This document shows positions 27,544 to 35,552 of a DNA stretch of 64,000 nucleotides, in pieces; position 1 is the first letter of the stretch, and each line of letters begins with the position of its first letter. The notes beneath the pieces were generated by a model. That model searched no databases and was not told where the DNA came from. It worked only from the letters and a program-made list of their open reading frames with translations. Source of the DNA: an uncultured Spirochaetales bacterium. Lineage in GTDB: Bacteria; Spirochaetota; Spirochaetia; Sphaerochaetales; Sphaerochaetaceae. The position numbers were made by a program, and so were the translations under genes. The stretch covers positions 186,001 through 250,000 of the forward strand of contig CALXYO010000002.1 of the NCBI GenBank assembly GCA_944393005.1. Direction: 5' to 3'.

Positions 27544-27563
27544 AATTAAACATATGTTTAATT
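27544..27563. promoter_or_regulatory. 20-bp perfect palindrome, probable metalloregulator operator
   Basis: AATTAAACAT followed by its exact reverse complement ATGTTTAATT lies just after the predicted transcription start of the HMA/ATPase operon. ArsR/SmtB-type repressors use similar AT-rich inverted repeats. Confidence 0.7.
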
Positions 27564-27572
27564 GTTGTCCAT

Positions 27573-27601
27573 ATAGTATACATTCAACATCTGTCTGTCA
27601 A
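27573..27601 (-). promoter_or_regulatory. Promoter of the HMA/P-ATPase operon
   Basis: Minus-strand TTGACA (27596-27601), 17-nt spacer, TACTAT (27573-27578). Confidence 0.75.
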
Positions 27602-27613
27602 TGATTTTCTTCA

Positions 27614-27655
27614 CATGAAACAAAGTTTTTTCATGTTTTTTATTCCACTGTGGAA
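27614..27655. promoter_or_regulatory. Two inverted repeats upstream of the MATE gene
   Basis: CATGAAA-N8-TTTCATG (27614-27635) and TTCCAC-T-GTGGAA (27643-27655) lie in the 260-nt gap between the divergent HMA operon and the MATE gene at 27790. They may be operators for the MATE gene; no other feature was seen in this gap apart from the HMA promoter and operator. Confidence 0.35.
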
Positions 27656-27789
27656 GACATTAGATTAAAATAAGAATTGTTACGGACAGCAGAGACAGCT
27701 GTGGGGTTTGTAAGATTTGTCCTGTCTTTGCTGACCGCAGGCATGACATTCATTTTGCAATTTCACGATTTTACCGGAGGTTCTGACTT

Positions 27790-29160
27790 ATGGGTAGGTT
27801 TTCTGTTGCAAAACGGATGGATATGCTTACGGGCAGCCTCTGGGACAAAATTCTCATTTTCGCACTCCCGCTGGCACTCAGCAGCATACTCCAGCAGCTT
27901 TTCAATTCCGTGGACATGGCAGTCGTCGGTCATTTTGCCGCCGAACCGGCAAAGGCGACTGCTGCAGTCGGCTGTAACGGACCTGTCATCAATCTTATTG
28001 TCAATCTTTTCATAGGCATCTCTGTCGGAGCAAATGTCGTCATCGCAAACCATCTGGGCTCTGGAGAGAAAAAGGAAGCAGGAAAAGCAGTGCACAGTGC
28101 GATGCTCATTGCTGTACTGAGTGGAATTTGCCTTATGTTTGCCGGTCTGGCTGTATCTTCTCCAATTCTCAGGCTCATGAACACACCTGAAGACATCATG
28201 CCGTATGCCGTTCTTTACCTGAGGATATACTCACTCGGCCTGCCTTTCATAATGATATACAATTTCGGCTCGGCCGTCCTGAGAAGCATCGGGGACACAA
28301 AACGGCCGCTTGTCTGCCTTGTGTCCACAGGAATTATGAATGCTGTTCTGAATCTCATCTTCGTAATATTCTTCCACCTTGATGTTGCAGGTGTCGCTGC
28401 CGCCACTGTCATCGCGAATGCGGTGAGTGCGGCTCTTGTGCTTTTCTTCCTGATGAAGGAGAAAAGCGAGATACATCTTTCCCTGAAACTGCTCAGGATA
28501 AGGAAAGAGGATCTTGTCCCGATACTTAAGATCGGTGTTCCCGCCGGCATCCAGAGCATGCTCTTTTCCATTTCAAATGTCATAATACAGTCAATTTTGA
28601 ACAGTTACGGCACAACTGCAGTTGCAGGGTCAGCCGTTGCCCTCAACTACGAAGGTTTCCTCAATTTCGTCACCACGTCATTCAATCAGGCGGCCGTCAC
28701 ATTCACCAGCCAGAATTTCGGAGCGGGAAAGTATGACAGATGCAGGAAAGTTTTCAGACTGTGCATGATCTACAGCATGGCGATCACTGCGGTCATGAGC
28801 ATTGTCTTCCTTTCTGCCAGCAGGTTCTTCGCTTCGATCTTCACGTCTGACGAAGCAGTGCTGGAATATGCACTCATTAGGATGTGGATCGTGCTGTCAC
28901 TGAAATTCATTGCCGCGACCTATGAAGTCGGAGGAGCTGCGATGCAGGGAATAGGACACTCCCTCACGCCTGCACTGCTGACGGTGTTCGGGACCTGCAT
29001 CTTCCGTCTTGTCTGGGCATACACAGTCTGTCAGGCGCATCCGGGCTTTGTGACCCTGCTTTCAGTGTATCCGGTCTCATGGGTGCTCACGGGAGCTGCG
29101 GTTCTTATCGCATATTTCACTGTAAGGAAGAAAGTCTTCAGTTCCTCACCTGCCTGTTGA
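27790..29160 (+). CDS. MATE-family efflux transporter
   Basis: A 456-residue multi-pass exporter with the MATE halves visible as SILQQLFNSVDMAVVGHF (about residue 38) and MLFSISNVIIQSILNSYG (about residue 258). The start at 27790 follows ACCGGAGG. Closer in style to Firmicutes-type MATE proteins than the one at 18629. It converges with the LacI gene and overlaps its end by 15 nt. Substrate unknown. Confidence 0.92.
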   Translation: MGRFSVAKRMDMLTGSLWDKILIFALPLALSSILQQLFNSVDMAVVGHFAAEPAKATAAVGCNGPVINLIVNLFIGISVGANVVIANHLGSGEKKEAGKAVHSAMLIAVLSGICLMFAGLAVSSPILRLMNTPEDIMPYAVLYLRIYSLGLPFIMIYNFGSAVLRSIGDTKRPLVCLVSTGIMNAVLNLIFVIFFHLDVAGVAAATVIANAVSAALVLFFLMKEKSEIHLSLKLLRIRKEDLVPILKIGVPAGIQSMLFSISNVIIQSILNSYGTTAVAGSAVALNYEGFLNFVTTSFNQAAVTFTSQNFGAGKYDRCRKVFRLCMIYSMAITAVMSIVFLSASRFFASIFTSDEAVLEYALIRMWIVLSLKFIAATYEVGGAAMQGIGHSLTPALLTVFGTCIFRLVWAYTVCQAHPGFVTLLSVYPVSWVLTGAAVLIAYFTVRKKVFSSSPAC

Positions 29161-30141
29161 GTCTCGCTTCACAATTTCCGGTTCAAGAACCGTAAGATGA
29201 TCAGCGCTGCCGCCCTGAAGAACGCTCAGAAGCTTATCAACAACATTGAAACTGGTGGCCTGCAGCATGTTGTCAAGAGAAGTGAGGGAAGGATTGCTGA
29301 TTCCGCTGTAACGAGAGTTGTTTATCCCTATTACAGCAACATCCTCAGGTATTCTCCGTCCTGATGACACAATGCAGTGCAGGCCTATGAGGGCAAGATT
29401 GTCCTCTGAGTAGATTATGGCATCCGCATCATTGTTTATGATTTCGAATGTGCTTCTGCAAACATCAGGAATTTCCTCACCTGACACAACCACAGAAGGA
29501 GATGAGGATGGAAAGCATTCTCTTATTCCATCTTTAAAGCCTTCTATCTTCAATGCATTTGACGGCGTGATGTTGTTTGAGATATACACAATATTCCTGT
29601 AACCCTTCGAGGCGAGCAGGCGCACACAGTCCCGCACTCCTCCTCTTTCATCGGCAACGACGGAATATACGTTTTCAAGATCAAGAAAGCCATTGCACAT
29701 GCCAACCGGAATATCAGGAATATATTTCTTCACTGCATCACTGACCTCATCATTCTGGAAAATTGAACCGATCATGACCACTGCTTCGATTTTCCGGGTG
29801 GAAAGGAGCTGTATGAACTCAGCCTGCTTTGCCGGATCAGAACCTGTATTGTAAATCAGACAGGCATAGCCGTGATTATAGAATTCATGAGTGAAATGAT
29901 AGATGGCATCAGTATGCTGCGTCGTCCTTATATCGGCAATCAGTATGCCAATGATCCTGGTCGACTGCGTGGACAGGCTGCGTGCCGTATTGTTTATCAC
30001 GAAGTTGCTTTCGGAAATGATTCTGAGGACTTTTTCCCTTGTCACGGGTCTCACGTGCTCATAATTGTTGATCACACGCGAAACGGTGGCAGCTGAGACG
30101 CCGGCCTTCTTAGCTATATCATAGATGGTGATATCTTCCAT
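29146..30141 (-). CDS. LacI-family transcriptional regulator
   Basis: The 331-residue protein has the LacI helix-turn-helix and hinge (TIYDIAKKAGVSAATVSRVINN at the N-terminus) and a periplasmic-binding-type effector domain. It lies just downstream of the cupin/YhcH/PanE genes and in the same strand as the Liv/lyase operon, whose promoter at 38937-38970 has two LacI-type operators with a TTGCAA-CG-TTGCAA pattern, so it is the best candidate to bind there (inference). The ATG follows a GGAGG-rich ribosome-binding site. Confidence 0.93.
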   Translation of the reverse strand: MEDITIYDIAKKAGVSAATVSRVINNYEHVRPVTREKVLRIISESNFVINNTARSLSTQSTRIIGILIADIRTTQHTDAIYHFTHEFYNHGYACLIYNTGSDPAKQAEFIQLLSTRKIEAVVMIGSIFQNDEVSDAVKKYIPDIPVGMCNGFLDLENVYSVVADERGGVRDCVRLLASKGYRNIVYISNNITPSNALKIEGFKDGIRECFPSSSPSVVVSGEEIPDVCRSTFEIINNDADAIIYSEDNLALIGLHCIVSSGRRIPEDVAVIGINNSRYSGISNPSLTSLDNMLQATSFNVVDKLLSVLQGGSADHLTVLEPEIVKRDSTGR

Positions 30142-30212
30142 GTCTTCTTTCCCCTCCTCCGGCAGGAAACCATGCTAGCACACAAAAGAGTTTTTTGCCA
30201 TAAGAAAGAAAC

Positions 30213-30240
30213 GGGGGAAGATCACAGAGAACCTTCCCCC
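30213..30240 (-). terminator. Terminator after the cupin gene
   Basis: Perfect 8-bp stem GGGGGAAG / CTTCCCCC with a 12-nt loop, followed on the minus strand by a T-rich stretch; 20 nt past the cupin stop. Confidence 0.7.
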
Positions 30241-30260
30241 AAAAAACAAAATCAAAAAGT

Positions 30261-30611
30261 TCAGGAATAAATGATCAGGGCAATGATCTCAAGAGGCTCG
30301 CTGCCCTTGTTGTTTATACCATGTCCGCTGCCGCTTGGAGTGAATGTCACATCCCCGGCTTCAATAGTGGTGATCGTACCGTTGTCATTGTATTCGGCAC
30401 TTCCGGAGACAACATAATATATTTCAGTGTCACCGTTATGAACATGATAGCCGATACCGGAACCGGGCGCCACTGTGGTATGGGCAAAACATCTGCCCTT
30501 TCCGTTAAGCTCAGCATCATTGTTGATAAGATTTCTCACCGTGATATACCCGTCCGCACCGAACTTGTGCTCAATGCGTTCAACATTCTTTTCACCAGAT
30601 TTTCTGACCAT
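30261..30611 (-). CDS. Single-domain cupin protein
   Basis: The 116-residue protein carries the two cupin metal motifs: HVHNGDTEIYYVVSG (about residues 57-71) and FTPSGSGHGINN (about 90-101), so it is a small beta-barrel that binds a metal. Function within the family ranges from isomerase and dioxygenase to sensor and cannot be set. The ATG at 30609-30611 is 9 nt after GGAGG; the TTG two codons upstream is less likely. It is 14 nt after the YhcH-type gene, in an operon that starts with the PanE-like gene. Confidence 0.85.
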   Translation of the reverse strand: MVRKSGEKNVERIEHKFGADGYITVRNLINNDAELNGKGRCFAHTTVAPGSGIGYHVHNGDTEIYYVVSGSAEYNDNGTITTIEAGDVTFTPSGSGHGINNKGSEPLEIIALIIYS

Positions 30612-30625
30612 CTTCAAAACCCTCC

Positions 30626-31084
30626 TCAGCCTTCCACAGGCACCTTAAGTACAATTTTCTTCACAGGAATCCTTCCGCCTGCCTCGAGACGGGGCTTGTG
30701 TGCATCTTCAGGAGCCAGGAGAATATAGTCACCTTCAAGGAGGAGAACCTCACCGCAGTATTCAGGATCTTCATAGAATGTGATATCACCCTTTTCATCA
30801 TATGGGGTTTTCACCACAAGGCCCTGACGCCTGCATACACCGCAGAGCTCACGGCCTTCAACCACATACTGCACGTCGAAATACTTTTCGTGAGTCTCAA
30901 AAGAACCTTCATTCCTTGCAATTGTTGTGTAATGCTGGACGGAAGCCCTTACGCCGTGATCAAGTTCGATCCAGCCTTCCGGAAGCTGGGCAAGATCCTT
31001 TCTCTTGAGGAATTCAAATGCTGTCTTGAATTTCTCGCTTGTCAGATCATACTTGTACTCAAGTCCGATTTCAGTACTGTACAT
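30626..31084 (-). CDS. YhcH/YjgK/YiaL-family protein
   Basis: The 152-residue protein matches the DUF386 family (HGVRASVQHYTT, HEKYFDVQYVVEG and LAPEDAHKPRL motifs, with histidines and acids that bind a metal in a cupin-like barrel). Members include an N-acetylneuraminate anomerase and proteins found in operons for sialic acid, sugar acids and beta-galactosides. It starts after a GAGGAGG site and lies between PanE-like and cupin genes, which suggests handling of a small sugar acid or keto acid (inference). Confidence 0.88.
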   Translation of the reverse strand: MYSTEIGLEYKYDLTSEKFKTAFEFLKRKDLAQLPEGWIELDHGVRASVQHYTTIARNEGSFETHEKYFDVQYVVEGRELCGVCRRQGLVVKTPYDEKGDITFYEDPEYCGEVLLLEGDYILLAPEDAHKPRLEAGGRIPVKKIVLKVPVEG

Positions 31085-31102
31085 GTTCTTATCCTCCTCT
31101 CC

Positions 31103-32017
31103 TTACTTTTTCAGTCCTTCAAGTGCATGAATGAGTGAAACCGCCATCTCATGATGCGGAACGGGAACACCCAGTTCATGCGCTTTTGCGACCACGGCAC
31201 CGCTGATGGTATCGACCTCAGTCTTCCTGCCGTTCTTTATATCCATCATGATTGAAGTATATCCGCCCGGATTGTTCTCACTTGTAGAGCGGACTTTCTG
31301 AATCACTTTCTCGGTGTCAAATTCAAGATTCATCGCAGATGCGACCCGGACAGTCTCCTCGATCAGCTTCCTGCAGATCGCGAAAGCGCTCTCATTGCTG
31401 CTGATATAAGACATGTCGCACTGCAGAATCGCAGTAAGCACGGAAAGGGATACATTTGTCATGAGCTTATCCCAGATCAGCTGCTGTATGTTCTCATGAA
31501 TGCGCACATCAAAGCCGCACTTGTCAAATGATTCCTTAATGTCCTCAAGGATTTTCACCTTGCTTCCGTTCAGAAGTCCTATGTTTGTCACGCCCTTTCC
31601 GCCGTGATGGATAACGCCGAGGGAAATGACTGCGCCATTATCCTCAGTCGTTCCGATGATCACATGATCGGTGTTCACGAACTGGGAAAGCATCCTCTCA
31701 TGTCCTGCTCCGTTCTGAAGTGTCATGAGATATGTGTCCTTTCCGATTGCACTCTTCACATTCTCAAGTGCCGCATGCGAATACATGGCCTTTGTGAACA
31801 GAATGATCAGATCCGCAGTACCCACACCATCTGCATTTTTCGCGATTTTGGGAAGATAGGTATTCTGCGTGCCGTTTTCCTCAAGCACGATTCCGTTTTC
31901 TCTCACATGATCTATAACTGCTTCATTCGTATCAACAAGAGTCACATCATTGTCAATACTGAGGCGGCCTCCGTAGATACTGCCCATGGCTCCTGCACCG
32001 ATCACGACAATCTTCAT
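31103..32017 (-). CDS. 2-dehydropantoate 2-reductase family protein (PanE/ApbA)
   Basis: The 304-residue NADPH-dependent reductase has the Rossmann start KIVVIGAGAMGSIYGG, the TLQNGAGHE segment, the catalytic lysine region WDKLMTNVS (about residue 177) and the ENNPGGYTSIMMDIKNGRKTEVD motif. Ketopantoate reductase is the reference activity, but many paralogues reduce other 2-keto acids. The ATG at 32015-32017 follows GGAGG; a longer frame upstream is not supported. Its place with YhcH and cupin genes next to a Liv importer and two lyase-fold proteins suggests a catabolic 2-keto-acid role instead of pantothenate synthesis. Confidence 0.88.
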   Translation of the reverse strand: MKIVVIGAGAMGSIYGGRLSIDNDVTLVDTNEAVIDHVRENGIVLEENGTQNTYLPKIAKNADGVGTADLIILFTKAMYSHAALENVKSAIGKDTYLMTLQNGAGHERMLSQFVNTDHVIIGTTEDNGAVISLGVIHHGGKGVTNIGLLNGSKVKILEDIKESFDKCGFDVRIHENIQQLIWDKLMTNVSLSVLTAILQCDMSYISSNESAFAICRKLIEETVRVASAMNLEFDTEKVIQKVRSTSENNPGGYTSIMMDIKNGRKTEVDTISGAVVAKAHELGVPVPHHEMAVSLIHALEGLKK

Positions 32018-32098
32018 ATTAGAACCTCCATAATTTACATTATACGGAATGCAGGCAATGTCAATGCACAAGGCATACGCTGCCATACATCTGTAAGA

Positions 32099-32130
32099 GG
32101 TAAATGGACGGATGGACCCGTCCATTTACC
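32099..32130 (-). terminator. Long hairpin after livF
   Basis: A perfect 13-bp stem, GGTAAATGGACGG / CCGTCCATTTACC with a 6-nt loop, 24 nt past the livF stop. The T-run is poor, but stem strength suggests termination of the Liv operon before the panE-like gene. Confidence 0.7.
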
Positions 32131-32154
32131 AGACAGATTCAATCTGCTACCCTA

Positions 32155-32877
32155 CTAAGCTCCAAGATATCTCTCGATTACATCATCCGTAAGATTCGAA
32201 GTGGGAGAATGATGTACAACAGAACCTTTCTCAAGGATATAGCAATCCTGAGATACAGAAAGTGCGAACTTCACACTTTGCTCAGCCAATAGAATAGTGA
32301 CGCCTTGTTTTATGAGCTCCTTTACGATATCTGCCAGCTGGCTGACAATGATAGGAGCAAGACCTTCCGTGATTTCATCAAGCAGAAGAAGGTCAGGATT
32401 CTGCATGAGTCCGCGTGCAACAGCAAGCATCTGCTGCTCACCTCCGGAAAGCTTGTTACCTTTGCTGGTTTCTCTTTCCTTCAGTCTCGGGAAAAGTTCA
32501 TAGATGCGGTCGATATTCCAGTCATTACGTCCGTTGATGCCTGTTTTCTTTGCGATAAGCAGATTCTCCTTTGTTGTAAGGTTCGGGAAAATATGCCTGC
32601 CCTGCGGTACGTACGCAATACCGAGATTTGCGATCTTGAAGTTTGTCAGTCCGACAATATTCTTGCCATTGAGAAGAATCTCACCTTCAGTCTTGTCATG
32701 AACCTTCGGATTGAGCAGTCCCATGATTGTCTTCATTGTTGTGGATTTTCCCACGCCGTTTCTTCCAAGAAGACATACGGACTGTCCTTCCTCCACTTTC
32801 AATGAAAGGTCAAAAAGGATATGGCTCTTCTCGTAGTATGCATTTACGTTTTTCAGTTCAAGAATTGTGTTGCTCAT
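32155..32877 (-). CDS. livF: Branched-chain amino-acid-type ABC transporter ATPase LivF
   Basis: One of two ATPases of a HAAT-family importer. The 240-residue protein has Walker A GRNGVGKSTT (about residue 38), the signature LSGGEQQMLAVARG, and Walker B LLLLDEITEGLAP. Its ATG overlaps the livG stop (ATGA). Last gene of the operon, followed by a strong hairpin. Substrates of this family include branched-chain amino acids, amides, urea and aromatic or short-chain acids. Confidence 0.95.
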   Translation of the reverse strand: MSNTILELKNVNAYYEKSHILFDLSLKVEEGQSVCLLGRNGVGKSTTMKTIMGLLNPKVHDKTEGEILLNGKNIVGLTNFKIANLGIAYVPQGRHIFPNLTTKENLLIAKKTGINGRNDWNIDRIYELFPRLKERETSKGNKLSGGEQQMLAVARGLMQNPDLLLLDEITEGLAPIIVSQLADIVKELIKQGVTILLAEQSVKFALSVSQDCYILEKGSVVHHSPTSNLTDDVIERYLGA

Positions 32878-33629
32878 TCTGCCATTCCTCCAAGGTATGC
32901 TTTCTTTACGAATTCATTGTTCTTGATCTCAGCCGGTGTTCCACTTGCAATGAGGGCACCCTCACTCATAACGGAAATCTCATCAGCATAGTTGAAGACG
33001 ATTTCCATATCATGCTCGATGAAAAGCATTGTCATATGGCGGTCGGCTGCAAGCTTTCTGATAAGATCCATCAGCTTGTAAGCTTCTTCTCTTGCAACAC
33101 CTGCGGCCGGCTCGTCAAGGATAAGCAGCCTTGGTTCCATTGCAAGAGCGATGGCGATGTCAAGTCTCCTCTGATCACCATATGACATATAGCCGGCAAC
33201 AGTGTTCTCCTTATCGGCAATACCGACCATTTCAAGGAAACGCTCTATTTCCTCTCTAAGGTAAGACTGCTTCACCGGAAGGAAGCTGTATGCCTTCTTG
33301 TTCATGTTGATTCTGGAGATCTGCACGTTTTCATATACTGTGAGATCCCTGAAGATCTGGGTGATCTGGAAGCACTTGCACATACCTCTCTTGACAATCT
33401 TGTGAGGAGCCATCCCTGTAATATCCTCACCAAGGAATGTGACTTTTCCGCTTGTAGGAGTTGTCCTGTTGCAGATAAGATCCATCAGTGTTGACTTTCC
33501 GGCACCGTTCGGGCCGATGAAAGCTCTCATCTGTCCGTCAGGAACCTCGAATGATACATCTTTTGTCGCATGAAGTGCGCCGAAATATCTGTTAAGGCCT
33601 TCTGCCTTGAGGATTATGTTGTCAGCCAT
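32874..33629 (-). CDS. livG: Branched-chain amino-acid-type ABC transporter ATPase LivG
   Basis: The 251-residue second ATPase has Walker A GPNGAGKSTL (about residue 38), the variant signature SYGDQRRLDIAIALA in place of LSGGQ, Walker B RLLILDEPAAGV, and the H-loop FIEHDME. The C-terminal extension typical of LivG is present. It overlaps livM by 8 nt and livF by 4 nt. Confidence 0.95.
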   Translation of the reverse strand: MADNIILKAEGLNRYFGALHATKDVSFEVPDGQMRAFIGPNGAGKSTLMDLICNRTTPTSGKVTFLGEDITGMAPHKIVKRGMCKCFQITQIFRDLTVYENVQISRINMNKKAYSFLPVKQSYLREEIERFLEMVGIADKENTVAGYMSYGDQRRLDIAIALAMEPRLLILDEPAAGVAREEAYKLMDLIRKLAADRHMTMLFIEHDMEIVFNYADEISVMSEGALIASGTPAEIKNNEFVKKAYLGGMAE

Positions 33630-34629
33630 TTGCGCTTACCCTCCCACTACCTTTAACTGAAGTCTCTTCCAGGTCGAGCTCTTTCTTATCTCTGATGATA
33701 CCGCCCTGGAGGAAGAGTACACACAGACATGTGATAACGCCGAGAACTGCCTGGTAATACTGTGTATAGATCGGAAGCTCAACGTTGATGAACGTGATGA
33801 TGAATGCGCCGAGAATCGGACCGAAGAAACTGCCCATACCACCGACAAGGCACATGATCAGACCGTCCATTGATGTATTTGACGAGATCATTACAGGGAA
33901 TGCACCCATGTTTCTCATTGAATAGAGAAGACCTGCAATGCCGCAGAAGAATGCTGAAACCATGTAGGCAGTAAGTCTTGTGTTTCTTGTATTGTATCCG
34001 ATGAATGTCATTCTCTGGATGTTCTCTCTGGTTCCTTTCAGCGTTGTGGCAAACGGAGAATGGAAGAAGTAATATATGAGAATGATACATACAACACAGA
34101 CTACGAAACAGACATAGAAGTTTGCCCTCGTGCTTGTTGCAAACGGAAGACGTGTCGCGCCGGTAAGACCTGTATCTGAACCGACGATCTGCATCTTCTG
34201 GACAGTAGTCCACAGAAGAATGTTGATACCCATGTTCATGAATGCGAACACAAGGTCGTCATTTGCTCTGAGTGTCAGGACACCGAGGAATGCGGCAAGA
34301 GCGACTGTGATGAGAAGAGCCAGAGGAAGTGCGATCCATACTGAAAGCCCGGCCCTGACGATCAGGAACACATATGCATATGCGGCAAAACCGAAGAATG
34401 TTGCCTGTCCGAGAGGTCTGAGTCCGCCGAAACCGAGAATAATGTTGACCGCAGTTGCGAAAAGCATGAAGATGACAGTTCTGCAAAGGAAATCAAGCAC
34501 CGGATCAGATGAGAAAAGCGATACGATGAAAATGACGCCGACAGTGAAGGCGCCCATGATCAGGTCGCGTTTCTTCTGAGTGAAGTTCTTTGATCTCAGA
34601 ATACCGATATTTGCAAGATTGAAATTCAT
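33622..34629 (-). CDS. livM: Branched-chain amino-acid-type ABC permease LivM
   Basis: The 335-residue membrane subunit has about nine hydrophobic segments and the family stretches NIILGFGGLRPLGQATFFGFAAY and GMGSFFGPILGAF. The ATG directly follows the livH stop codon, with the GGAGG site lying within the end of livH. N-terminal 25 residues are polar. No irregularity seen. Confidence 0.93.
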   Translation of the reverse strand: MNFNLANIGILRSKNFTQKKRDLIMGAFTVGVIFIVSLFSSDPVLDFLCRTVIFMLFATAVNIILGFGGLRPLGQATFFGFAAYAYVFLIVRAGLSVWIALPLALLITVALAAFLGVLTLRANDDLVFAFMNMGINILLWTTVQKMQIVGSDTGLTGATRLPFATSTRANFYVCFVVCVVCIILIYYFFHSPFATTLKGTRENIQRMTFIGYNTRNTRLTAYMVSAFFCGIAGLLYSMRNMGAFPVMISSNTSMDGLIMCLVGGMGSFFGPILGAFIITFINVELPIYTQYYQAVLGVITCLCVLFLQGGIIRDKKELDLEETSVKGSGRVSANG

Positions 34630-35493
34630 TCAGGCCTCCTTCCGTGAAAACACGCCGTTCGGCTTGATGAACATACAGATAACCATAAGAGCCGCCGGGA
34701 TAAGATTGTAATACTGCGGGAAGTAGATAGCACCAAAAGCATTGACGATACCTACGAGAAGAGCTGCAGGAAGACATCCGTTCATGTTTCTCATACCGCC
34801 GATAAGAAGAATCGGCATGATGTTGCCGAAAACGGAAAGACCTTCCTTCGGGCTCATGCCTGTGACAGGAGCATTGAGAACACCGCCAAGGCCCGCAATG
34901 CCCATACCGATCATGAACATGACAGAAAAGAGCATGTTAACGTTGACACCGAGACAACCGACCATCTGTCTGTCTGAAATGATGGCTCTCATCAGCATTC
35001 CGAGTTTTGTCTTGTTTATCATCAGCCAGAATGCAAGTGCTATGAGAAGACCCACGACGATCATGAAGATGTAATATGTCGGGAAGAAGATGCCGAAGAA
35101 TTCAAGAGCTCCGTTAAGTATGTTGGGCAGTGAAAGGAGCCTGATCCTGTATCCCCAGAAGAATACCATTGCATCACACACGATATAAGCGACACCATAT
35201 GTGAAGAGCATGATGTAAAGCATGTTCTTTCCAAAAAGCGGACGTACGGCCCTCTCTACAAAGAAGCCCATGATACCGATCACCACCGGCACGATGATCA
35301 AGGCGGGGAAATAGCCGATCTTTGCCGCAATGGTATATGTCAGATATGTACCCAGGACATAGAATGCACCTTGTCCGAAGTTAACCATATTCATACCGCT
35401 GATTATAAGGCTCATGCCGGCAACCATCATGTATGCGACGATGCCGCTGGACAGGCCCGTAACCAGAGTCTGCAGGAAAAATGATAAAGTCAT
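34630..35493 (-). CDS. livH: Branched-chain amino-acid-type ABC permease LivH
   Basis: The 287-residue membrane subunit has eight or so hydrophobic segments with the family motifs VAYMMVAGMSLIISGMNMVNFGQGAFY near the start and GGMRNMNGCLPAALLVG near the end. It starts after AAGGAG. A terminator-like hairpin separates it from the binding-protein gene upstream, which likely lowers permease expression relative to the binding protein. Confidence 0.93.
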   Translation of the reverse strand: MTLSFFLQTLVTGLSSGIVAYMMVAGMSLIISGMNMVNFGQGAFYVLGTYLTYTIAAKIGYFPALIIVPVVIGIMGFFVERAVRPLFGKNMLYIMLFTYGVAYIVCDAMVFFWGYRIRLLSLPNILNGALEFFGIFFPTYYIFMIVVGLLIALAFWLMINKTKLGMLMRAIISDRQMVGCLGVNVNMLFSVMFMIGMGIAGLGGVLNAPVTGMSPKEGLSVFGNIMPILLIGGMRNMNGCLPAALLVGIVNAFGAIYFPQYYNLIPAALMVICMFIKPNGVFSRKEA

Positions 35494-35513
35494 TTTCTCT
35501 CCTTAAACAAAAT

Positions 35514-35537
35514 AAGGGCGAGGACTGGCTCGCCCTT
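35514..35537 (-). terminator. Attenuating terminator between livK and livH
   Basis: Perfect 9-bp stem AAGGGCGAG / CTCGCCCTT, 6-nt loop GACTGG on the plus strand, followed on the minus strand by ATTTTG. Lies 15 nt past the livK stop. Confidence 0.8.
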
Positions 35538-35552
35538 TTGTACAAATCAGTC

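Noticed and set aside
27677..28015. A 112-codon plus-strand frame overlapping the MATE start
   Set aside because: It overlaps the conserved MATE N-terminus in another frame and has no start signal.
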